Source: an uncultured Bacteroidota bacterium (lineage in GTDB: Bacteria; Bacteroidota; Bacteroidia; Chitinophagales; Chitinophagaceae). Taken from it: a stretch of 64,000 bases of DNA. The notes under the pieces are model-generated. The model made no database searches, was not told where the DNA came from, and saw only the letters and a program-made list of their open reading frames with translations. Shown here piece after piece: positions 57,715 to 64,000 of this stretch. The position numbers and the translations under genes are program-made. The stretch is from positions 1 through 64,000 of the forward strand of contig CAISPO010000008.1 of assembly GCA_903887415.1 (NCBI GenBank), given 5' to 3'. Within the stretch, counting starts at the first letter, position 1. Every line of letters begins with the position of its first letter.

Positions 57715-58101
57715 ATGGTCCGTAATTTCTTATTAGTTGGTGCCGGCGGTGCAGTTGGGAGTATGGCCCGGTATGGGTTGAGCTTTCTTGTGGGGAAAAT
57801 GGTGGAGAGTCCGTTTCCCTATGGCACGTTTACCATTAATATTCTTGGATCTCTGATCATTGGCGTTTTGTTTGGGCTTGCGGGCCGTTTTCATTGGTAT
57901 AATGAAGGGCAGGAAGGTCTCTACCTGTTGCTGGCTTCCGGTTTTTGTGGCGGCTTTACAACTTTTTCTACGTTTGCCCTTGAGAATGTGACACTTATAG
58001 GGAAGGGGCAATCGACAGTAGCCATCGTTTATACCGGCCTTAGCGTTATTCTCGGGTTGCTGCTGTGCAAACTGGGGATATGGCTAACGAATGCCATGTA
58101 A
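57715..58101 (+). CDS. crcB: Fluoride channel CrcB/Fluc
   Basis: 128 residues, four transmembrane helices. Family motifs GTFTINILGS (37-46) and GFCGGFTTFSTF (76-87), and the N-terminal GGAVGSMARYGLS. Single-gene form that dimerises in antiparallel. The upstream 93 bp carry no fluoride-riboswitch fold that I can see. Confidence 0.96.
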   Translation: MVRNFLLVGAGGAVGSMARYGLSFLVGKMVESPFPYGTFTINILGSLIIGVLFGLAGRFHWYNEGQEGLYLLLASGFCGGFTTFSTFALENVTLIGKGQSTVAIVYTGLSVILGLLLCKLGIWLTNAM

Positions 58102-58140
58102 TACTCTTTAGGCATATAACAAATTCTAGTCTTCTGTTCT

Positions 58141-58290
58141 GTTGCCCCGGCCTTTAGGTCGGGGGTGAATAAAATAAAAAACCGCTCGGGCTTTAGCCAA
58201 AATATGGCACCCGGAGGCGCTCATGGAATCTATTTCGGCTAAAGCCAGTATTTTTTGCTCATCATTCCCCGACCTGAAGGTCGGGGCAAC
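58141..58290. repeat. 150-bp nested inverted-repeat (MITE-like) element
   Basis: Outer arms GTTGCCCCGGCCTTTAGGTC (58141-58160) and its near-complement ending GGTCGGGGCAAC (58267-58290), both themselves palindromic (CCCCGACCT/AGGTCGGGG type). Inner arms GGGCTTTAGCCAAAAT (58188-58203) and ATTTCGGCTAAAGCC (58232-58246). No coding capacity. The four-arm symmetry suggests a non-autonomous mobile unit or a cruciform. It lies between crcB and odhB. Confidence 0.75.
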
Positions 58291-58330
58291 TACAATGATT
58301 TTTTTCTAAGTGCAATTTGTCTCACACCCT

Positions 58331-58363
58331 TTTTGATTTATAGTTCGTTGTTTGGTAATTTTG
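58331..58363 (+). promoter_or_regulatory. Promoter of odhB
   Basis: TTTTG (58331-58335) and TAATTTTG (58356-58363) are spaced 20 bp apart, matching both boxes of the Bacteroidota sigma-ABfr promoter (TTTG, about 20 bp, TAnnTTTG). The start codon is 26 bp downstream. This is the best two-box promoter in the window. Confidence 0.65.
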
Positions 58364-58388
58364 CAGCCCGTAGCAAATAATACGAACA

Positions 58389-59618
58389 ATGATAGATATA
58401 AAAGTTCCTACCGTAGGCGAATCAATAAGCGAAGTAACTCTTGTAAAATGGCTGAAGAAAGAAGGCGATTATGTGAACAGGGACGAGGTGCTGTGCGAAC
58501 TGGAATCTGAAAAAGCAACTTTTGAGCTTAATGCTGAGCAAGCAGGCATACTGCATATAAAAGCACAGGAAGGCGCTACGCTGGCTATAGGCGACCTGGC
58601 ATGCTCCATAGATGAAACGGCTGCTAAACCTGCCGGTGCTGAGGCTGCTCCTGCTGCGCCCGCACCAAAAGCGGATGCGCCGAAGAAAGAAGAAAAATCT
58701 GCTCCTGCGCCAGCCAAAGAAGCACCGCAAAGTGATGTAAAAGCTACTCCTGTAGCACAGGCAATAATGAGTGATAAGCAGGTGAAACCTGCTGAAGTAA
58801 AGGGCACAGGCAGCAAAGGCCGTATCATGAAGCAAGACGTGCTGGAAGCGATAGCCCATCCGGGGCGTAAGGGCGGCGATACTGCTAATACCCGCGAAGA
58901 GCGCCGCGATAAAATGAGCAATCTGCGCAAGACCGTATCCCGCAGGCTGGTGGAGGCGAAGAACAGCACCGCGATGCTCACCACATTCAACGAAGTGGAC
59001 ATGACACGGATAATGGACATCCGCAAGCAGTATAAAGATTCGTTTAAAGAATCCCATGGTGTAAACCTGGGCTTTATGTCGTTTTTCACCAAGGCCTGCT
59101 GCATAGCGCTGCAGGAGTGGCCTGCAGTGAATGCCTACATAGATGGCGATGCCATTGTTTATCATGACTATTGCGATATTTCGATAGCTGTATCTGCGCC
59201 CAAGGGGCTGGTGGTGCCGGTGATACGCAATGCGGAGAGCATGAGCATGGCCGATATAGAAAACAAAGTCGTGGAGCTTGCCAAAAAAGCCCGTGATAAT
59301 AAATTAAGCCCCGATGAAATGGCGGGTGGTACATTCACGATCACCAATGGTGGTGTGTTTGGCTCCCTAATGTCCACACCTATTATCAACATACCCCAGT
59401 CTGCCATACTAGGCATGCACAAGATACAAGACCGCCCCGTCGCCATTAATGGCAAGGTAGAGATACGCCCGATGATGTACCTGGCAGTGAGCTACGACCA
59501 TCGTATTATAGATGGCCGCGAATCGGTAGGCTTCCTGGTAAGGGTGAAGGAGTTGCTGGAGAGCCCGGAATTGATGTTGTTTGGGAAGGACCCGGTGAAG
59601 ACACTGCTGGAGATATAA
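58389..59618 (+). CDS. odhB: 2-oxoglutarate dehydrogenase E2 (dihydrolipoyl succinyltransferase)
   Basis: Transfers the succinyl group from lipoamide to CoA in the TCA cycle. 409 residues: lipoyl domain (1-80, lipoyl-lysine 42 in [11 protein letters not shown]), a Pro/Ala/Lys linker, the E1/E3-binding domain (about 118-158, [19 protein letters not shown] and [12 protein letters not shown]), and the catalytic domain with [15 protein letters not shown] (His371, Asp375). odhA is not adjacent. The gene has its own promoter, so it is transcribed alone. Confidence 0.96.
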   Translation: MIDIKVPTVGESISEVTLVKWLKKEGDYVNRDEVLCELESEKATFELNAEQAGILHIKAQEGATLAIGDLACSIDETAAKPAGAEAAPAAPAPKADAPKKEEKSAPAPAKEAPQSDVKATPVAQAIMSDKQVKPAEVKGTGSKGRIMKQDVLEAIAHPGRKGGDTANTREERRDKMSNLRKTVSRRLVEAKNSTAMLTTFNEVDMTRIMDIRKQYKDSFKESHGVNLGFMSFFTKACCIALQEWPAVNAYIDGDAIVYHDYCDISIAVSAPKGLVVPVIRNAESMSMADIENKVVELAKKARDNKLSPDEMAGGTFTITNGGVFGSLMSTPIINIPQSAILGMHKIQDRPVAINGKVEIRPMMYLAVSYDHRIIDGRESVGFLVRVKELLESPELMLFGKDPVKTLLEI

Positions 59619-59637
59619 ACCGCGGTCTCGCCCCTGT

Positions 59638-59650
59638 CCCCTAAAAGGGG
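59638..59650. repeat. Single CCCCTAAAAGGGG palindrome
   Basis: One copy of the palindrome core seen doubled at 3988-4099, 19 bp after the odhB stop. It could act as a weak transcript end. Confidence 0.55.
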
Positions 59651-59774
59651 AACTATGCAATTGGCTCCGGTACTGAGCTTTAGCTTTAGGATATAATTTG
59701 GCGAATTTGTTTTGGGTTTCAACGGCCACTAGTGAAGAAATTATTTGTAGTAACTTTATCTTGTTACTAAACAG

Positions 59775-60539
59775 ATGTGCCTCCCAGAGAAGTTCACTTT
59801 TACTATCATACTGTTTTGTTTGGTTGTTTCATGGTTTCCGTCTATGGGACAAACTAAAACGGAAACCTATACTATTACGACCTTAGAGGGCATTGAGCAG
59901 CGTGTTATTGTCAATAATGACTGGCAGGACCGAAGATTGCGGGTCATATGCGGAAATGATACAATCAGCTTTACGGATAACTGGTACGGTTCTGTGAGTG
60001 CGACATTTTTGACTAAAAATTTTTTGAAAATAATATACTCCCGAAGGGGAGGCAGTGGTATTCATAACGACGACCTGTTGCTCATCTGTGTAAAAAATAA
60101 TAAACTCCATTCTGCGCTAGACATTGTATCATACAGTGAGTTTATTTACGGAGGTGACGATGTAGACGATTACAATGCCTCATTAAAAATAGCAGCCGGT
60201 AGCAACGAAAATATCCGCCTCGAACTATCGGCAAACCGGGAATACGCCAAAATACTACATAAGAAAAATTACCGCACAGCAGCCATACTGGATTTTGATA
60301 AAAACAAATGCGTGTTTTTCAGCAGACACGAGTATATAGACAATGTCTTCCACGTGTACAACTTTGCAGATGAGAAAACAACTGACAAACGATTCACAGG
60401 CACTTACCCGATGGTAGATATCGGTCGACGGCGCTATTATTTCGCAAAAGGAACCTGGTACCGCAATTTTACCGGCCTCCCCGATTTTGATAAAATACCA
60501 GAACGCCGGTTGTCAACAGATATGATTAATTCGCTTTAG
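59775..60539 (+). CDS. Unrecognised secreted protein
   Basis: 254 residues. A signal peptide (TFTIILFCLVVSWFPSMGQ) precedes an all-beta body with no Cys pattern or known motif; Asn and Lys content is high. The base composition is slightly more A/T than in the neighbours. No family recognised. It ends 24 bp from the convergent rnc. Confidence 0.65.
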   Translation: MCLPEKFTFTIILFCLVVSWFPSMGQTKTETYTITTLEGIEQRVIVNNDWQDRRLRVICGNDTISFTDNWYGSVSATFLTKNFLKIIYSRRGGSGIHNDDLLLICVKNNKLHSALDIVSYSEFIYGGDDVDDYNASLKIAAGSNENIRLELSANREYAKILHKKNYRTAAILDFDKNKCVFFSRHEYIDNVFHVYNFADEKTTDKRFTGTYPMVDIGRRRYYFAKGTWYRNFTGLPDFDKIPERRLSTDMINSL

Positions 60540-60563
60540 CGTGACCTATTTTATACACATTAT

Positions 60564-61280
60564 CTAAATCGACTCCAGTTTCTCCAACGCATTTTTCGCC
60601 GCTACCTGCCCGGCTTCTTTTTTGTTGAATCCCGTGCCGCTGGCTATGAGTTCGCCATCAAGCATGATTCCTACAGTGAATAGCTTACGGACGCCTTCCA
60701 TTTTTTCATCGAGCGTATCGAAGGTAAGGGTGCGGTTTTTGCGCTGTGCCCAACTCAGGAGCTGGTTCTTGAAATTAGTATCGGTGCTCTCCATGGTGTC
60801 CAGGTCTATGTAGGCACGAATGAGCTGGTTGAGGATAAAATCGCGGGTCTTCGTGAAGCCTACATCCAGGTAAACGGCACCTATCAGGGCCTCCAGCGCA
60901 TTGCCAAAGATGTGGCTGCGGCTCAGGCCACGGTCGTTCTGGTTGTATTGCACCAGTTTATTGAGGCCCATACGGAGCGCTACATTATTCATGGTTTCAC
61001 GCCGTACGATCTTGGAGCGCAGTTCGGTAAGGTAACCTTCGGGCTGGTAAGGATATTTTTTGAAGAGGTATTCAGCAACTATTGCGCCCAGAATGGCATC
61101 GCCCAGGAATTCGAGCCGTTCATTGCTGTCTGTCACTTCTTCCGGCTTGGAGCGGTGCATGAGTGCCAGCCTGTAATACCCTATATGGCGCGGTGTAAAG
61201 CCTAGCAGGTGTTCTAATTGCAGCAACAATTGCTTGTCGGGGGAGGAGGAGTTGAAGATGCGATTGATGAGGCGCCGCAA
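60564..61280 (-). CDS. rnc: Ribonuclease III
   Basis: Cuts double-stranded RNA, including rRNA precursors. 238 residues: catalytic domain with NERLEFLGDAILG (53-65) and a second Asp/Glu set near NALEALIGAVYLD, then a C-terminal dsRNA-binding domain (about 165-236: NFKNQLLSWAQRKNRT, GTGFNKKEAGQVAAKNALEKL). It starts 2 bp after fabF. acpP-fabF-rnc is the common Bacteroidota order. Confidence 0.97.
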   Translation of the reverse strand: MRRLINRIFNSSSPDKQLLLQLEHLLGFTPRHIGYYRLALMHRSKPEEVTDSNERLEFLGDAILGAIVAEYLFKKYPYQPEGYLTELRSKIVRRETMNNVALRMGLNKLVQYNQNDRGLSRSHIFGNALEALIGAVYLDVGFTKTRDFILNQLIRAYIDLDTMESTDTNFKNQLLSWAQRKNRTLTFDTLDEKMEGVRKLFTVGIMLDGELIASGTGFNKKEAGQVAAKNALEKLESI

Positions 61281-61282
61281 AA

Positions 61283-62542
61283 TTACTCGGATGGTTTTTT
61301 GAAGATAACGGAAGCATTATGCCCGCCAAATCCAAAGGTGTTGCTCAGAGCGGCGTTGACCACGCGCTTCTGTGCCTTAAGGAAAGTAAAGTTCAGACGG
61401 GGATCGAACGATGGGTCGTCTGTAAAGTGGTTGATGGTAGGCGGAATAATATCGTGTACTGTTGCCAGTATGCTTGCGATAGCCTCAATAGCACCGGCGG
61501 CGCCCAGCAGGTGCCCGGTCATCGACTTGGTAGAGCTGATATTCAGGTTGTAAGCATGCTCACCGAAAACCCGCTGTATAGCCGTGATCTCGCTGATGTC
61601 GCCCAGCGGTGTGGACGTTCCATGAACATTGATATATGCTATGTCTTCCGGCTTCATACCAGCATCAGCCAGTGCGCTTTTCATTACATTGTATGCGCCC
61701 AGCCCTTCCGGGTGTGGTGCTGTAAGATGATAGGCATCTGCGCTGAGGCCGCCGCCAGCCACTTCGGCAATTATGGTTGCACCCCTGCGTTTGGCATGTT
61801 CGTATTCTTCCAGCACTATAGCTCCGGCGCCTTCTCCAAGTACAAAGCCATCACGGCTCAGATCGAAGGGACGGCTTGCGGTTTTGCAATCGTCATTACG
61901 CTCTGACAAGGCTTTCATGGCATTGAAACCACCAATCCCTGCTTCGGTAACAACGGCTTCAGAACCACCGCACACAAATGCATCAGCTTTACCCAGGCGA
62001 ATATAATTGAGCGCGTCAATAACAGCGTTGGTGGACGAAGCACAGGCGCTTACTGTAGAAAAATTCGGCCCGCGGAAACCATACTTCATGGATATATGCC
62101 CACCGGCAATGTCCAGTATCAGCTTGGGAATGAAGAAAGGGTTAAAGCGGGGAGTACCGTCACCGGCAGCGAAGTTTTTCATTTCTTCGATGAAGGTGAT
62201 CATACCACCGATGCCTGACCCCCAGATAACACCCACACGGTCGTGGTCTATACCCTCATCTGTGAGCCTTGCAGCCCGAACGGCTTCATCGGCCGCAACA
62301 AGGGCCATCTGTGAAAACCGGTCCAGCTTACGAGCCTCCTTACGCTCAAAAAAATCTTCAGGATTGAAGTTTTTTACCTCGCAGGCGAATTTCGTTTTGA
62401 ACTTGGTTACGTCGAATTGCTTAATGAAATCGGCGCCCGAGACTCCATTGATCAACGCATCCCAATAAGAGGGTATGTCATTGCCTAATGGCGTCAGGGC
62501 ACCGAGACCCGTAACGACAACGCGTTTTAACGTTAAGTTCAT
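61283..62542 (-). CDS. fabF: 3-oxoacyl-[acyl-carrier-protein] synthase II
   Basis: Elongates fatty acids by condensing acyl-ACP with malonyl-ACP. 419 residues: RVVVTGLGALTPLGND at the start, active-site VSACASSTNAV (Cys167), INVHGTSTPLGD and STKSMTGHLLGAAGAIEA with the two catalytic His. The thiolase-fold length is as expected. It lies 36 bp downstream of acpP. Confidence 0.97.
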   Translation of the reverse strand: MNLTLKRVVVTGLGALTPLGNDIPSYWDALINGVSGADFIKQFDVTKFKTKFACEVKNFNPEDFFERKEARKLDRFSQMALVAADEAVRAARLTDEGIDHDRVGVIWGSGIGGMITFIEEMKNFAAGDGTPRFNPFFIPKLILDIAGGHISMKYGFRGPNFSTVSACASSTNAVIDALNYIRLGKADAFVCGGSEAVVTEAGIGGFNAMKALSERNDDCKTASRPFDLSRDGFVLGEGAGAIVLEEYEHAKRRGATIIAEVAGGGLSADAYHLTAPHPEGLGAYNVMKSALADAGMKPEDIAYINVHGTSTPLGDISEITAIQRVFGEHAYNLNISSTKSMTGHLLGAAGAIEAIASILATVHDIIPPTINHFTDDPSFDPRLNFTFLKAQKRVVNAALSNTFGFGGHNASVIFKKPSE

Positions 62543-62578
62543 CGAACGATTTTCCAGTTACAGAGTGGTTTAGTAAAA

Positions 62579-62815
62579 TTACTTTACGTGTTCTTCCAGG
62601 TAAGCGATGGCCTGGCCAACAGTAGTGATGGTTTCAGCCTGTTCATCGGGAATGGAGATGTTGAATTCTTTTTCGAATTCCATGATCAGCTCTACGGTAT
62701 CCAGTGAGTCAGCGCCGAGGTCATTGGTAAAACTTGCCTCAGGTGTTACTTCTGATTCATCAACACCCAGTTTGTCCACGATAATTTTCTTAACGCGATT
62801 TGCAATTTCAGACAT
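62579..62815 (-). CDS. acpP: Acyl carrier protein
   Basis: 78 residues, a four-helix acidic protein carrying the phosphopantetheine arm on Ser37 in [12 protein letters not shown]. It heads the acpP-fabF-rnc operon, ensuring supply with the condensing enzyme. Start [10 protein letters not shown] matches homologues. Confidence 0.97.
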   Translation of the reverse strand: MSEIANRVKKIIVDKLGVDESEVTPEASFTNDLGADSLDTVELIMEFEKEFNISIPDEQAETITTVGQAIAYLEEHVK

Positions 62816-62842
62816 AGAATAATGCGTTTAAATTTTATGCTG

Positions 62843-62850
62843 CAAAAATA
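62843..62850 (-). promoter_or_regulatory. -7 box of the acpP-fabF-rnc operon
   Basis: The minus strand reads TATTTTTG, 27 bp before the acpP start. TTTG on the same strand 15 bp upstream (62866-62869) is closer than usual. Confidence 0.45.
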
Positions 62851-63008
62851 TACTTTTTAGGATAACAAAGCGGATTATTTTATTTCAGGCTCTTTTTTTT
62901 AAAAACCGCATTCGCATTGCGTTATTTATAATGCAAAACAGCCTACTGGTAACGCTTTTACAATAAGTAAACGTTTGGAAAAGTACAGCCCGTGCTTTAA
63001 CCGGAATA

Positions 63009-63938
63009 TCAATAATAGGTCACTTCCCGGTCAGTAATCGCCACCACCCGGTTATTATTCGTCTGCACTTTTCTTATCCAGTTACCATGCTGGTCATAGG
63101 TGAATGAAAAAACGGTATGGGTCTGCAGCCGGTTGTCTTTGTCGAAAAAGGTTTGTTCCGAAATGTTTCCTTTCTCCTCATACACCGTAGCTATCCGCGT
63201 AATGATCTTGCCGGTTACATCAAATTGGGTTTCCTCCACCTGGTTGCCCCTGACGTCATATTTATAGGTGGTTTTTAGCTTAAAACCGTTTTCCGAGTTA
63301 ACCCGCTCAGCCATATTTCCATTGCCATCATAGCTGAAATAAGCCGTTCTTATTACTGCACTGTCGCCCTCCAGGTACTGCTCTTTGGTTTTGTTACCAT
63401 CTTTGTCATACTGCCACACGGTTTTATCCAGTACGGCTTCCCTCATTTTTTCCCTTTCCATCACCTGTGTGTAGTTTACCTCTGCCGTTTCATTGCCGTC
63501 TTTGTCGTAATGGCAAACAGTGGTCAGGAACAAATTACCGGCGCCATTGTAGAGCTTGATCAAAGTGAAATTCCCATCCTTGTCACTTTTGTAAACATTC
63601 GTGTATGCGGGGCTGCCATCGCCATTGTAGCCATCTTCCTGTTCCAACACTCCTTCCTTATTGTAGTTGAAAACTGTTGAGTTTTCAAGGCTGCCGTCAG
63701 CATTGTAGGTGTAGTCGTTGTCTTTGTTGCCCAACTGGTTATAAACGGACAGAGTTTTGCCGGTGTATTCCTTTTGCGTCTTGCCATGCACCCGCTTCAC
63801 AATAAAGCTGTATTCGGTCAGTGATTTTACCTTACCCACCAGTTTCTGCTCCGTTAGGTCATTCACAACCTGCGATACCGAGACGAGCGGCCTGGCCGAT
63901 AGAAAAAATACTATTACAAATAATGCGGCTGTTCTCAT
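63009..63938 (-). CDS. Secreted YD-repeat-like protein
   Basis: The start at 63938 (MRTAALFVIVFFLSARPLVS) gives a signal peptide; 309 residues. The mature part holds repeated short units of YD-type: YNADGSLENSTVFNYNKEG, CHYDKDGNETAE, WQYDKDGNKTKEQ, SYDGNGNMAERVN, YDVRGNQVEETQFD, and TYDQHGNWIRKV. This is a simple beta-repeat rod without a toxin or core domain. It may be a surface adhesin or structural protein. Its 5' end lies near the window edge but is complete. Confidence 0.78.
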   Translation of the reverse strand: MRTAALFVIVFFLSARPLVSVSQVVNDLTEQKLVGKVKSLTEYSFIVKRVHGKTQKEYTGKTLSVYNQLGNKDNDYTYNADGSLENSTVFNYNKEGVLEQEDGYNGDGSPAYTNVYKSDKDGNFTLIKLYNGAGNLFLTTVCHYDKDGNETAEVNYTQVMEREKMREAVLDKTVWQYDKDGNKTKEQYLEGDSAVIRTAYFSYDGNGNMAERVNSENGFKLKTTYKYDVRGNQVEETQFDVTGKIITRIATVYEEKGNISEQTFFDKDNRLQTHTVFSFTYDQHGNWIRKVQTNNNRVVAITDREVTYY

Positions 63939-64000
63939 TTTGTTTCCAAAGTATGCGCCTGTTTTTCCTGGTAGAGCCGTGGCTGCCAAAACTAATTGTA

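Noticed and set aside
63009-63938. Rhs/polymorphic toxin
   Set aside because: The repeats are few and no core domain, toxin domain or immunity gene follows.
1-64000. tRNA or rRNA genes, prophage, insertion sequence
   Set aside because: I saw no cloverleaf-like sequence with CCA end, no rRNA, no integrase, transposase or phage structural gene.

Overview
The window is chromosomal DNA of a Bacteroidota bacterium, most likely of the Chitinophagales/Chitinophagaceae (inferred from gene content and style, not from a search). The support is: SusC-like TonB receptors with carboxypeptidase-type N-terminal domains, a type IX secretion sorting domain on a di-heme peroxidase, the HU-CCDC81/SPOR fusion, FtsX next to DUF3098, cysteine-poor L36, a long-tailed L17, and TAnnTTTG -7 boxes before many genes with almost no Shine-Dalgarno sequences. 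I saw no rRNA, tRNA, CRISPR array, insertion sequence or prophage. Most genes are housekeeping or cell-envelope genes.

Layout: 0.4-4.6 kb is the alpha ribosomal operon on the minus strand (infA-rpmJ-rpsM-rpsK-rpsD-rpoA-rplQ), ending in a strong terminator and detached from secY. 4.7-9.3 kb holds a membrane protein, a retropepsin-like protein, the heptose genes gmhB/gmhA, a small outer-membrane/lipoprotein pair and queA. 9.7-11.7 kb has a T9SS-exported cytochrome c peroxidase and a Cys-cluster protein. 11.8-20.3 kb is an envelope cluster on the minus strand: TonB receptor, 1030-residue TPR protein, plug-less barrel and HU/SPOR protein. 20.4-23.1 kb holds two tandem SGNH hydrolases and a RelE-type toxin-antitoxin pair. 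23.3-37.3 kb holds nnr, a SurA-like chaperone, TPR protein, pfkA, M16 protease, a polytopic membrane protein, a lone ParA, DUF2461 and hflX. 37.4-40.8 kb holds an arginase-fold protein, ftsX-DUF3098 and a lysine-rich histone H1-like protein.

40.9-44.5 kb is the least explained stretch: two micro-lipoproteins of 44 and 37 residues, both rich in histidine, bracket a third lipoprotein and an ECF sigma / anti-sigma-like / outer-membrane-protein operon. 44.5-48 kb has metH (without its homocysteine domain) and a PAP2-like protein. 48-57.6 kb holds a second TonB receptor, two unrecognised envelope proteins, a ChaN-like protein, cutC, glycosylasparaginase, a FAD monooxygenase and a TolB-like propeller. 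57.7-64 kb holds crcB, odhB, an unknown secreted protein, the acpP-fabF-rnc operon and a YD-repeat protein.

Intergenic spaces are unusually structured. They contain several dispersed palindrome families: a 28-bp GTAGAGACGC-type palindrome, also in a three-unit 53-bp tandem array; CCCCTAAAGGGG pairs; and a 150-bp nested inverted-repeat element before odhB. There is also a recurring A-rich 'stutter' (AAATTCCAAAT, TCAAAAGTTAAAA) that folds into long hairpins, including between ribosomal genes. These elements and the bracketing micro-lipoproteins are the best leads for something undescribed.
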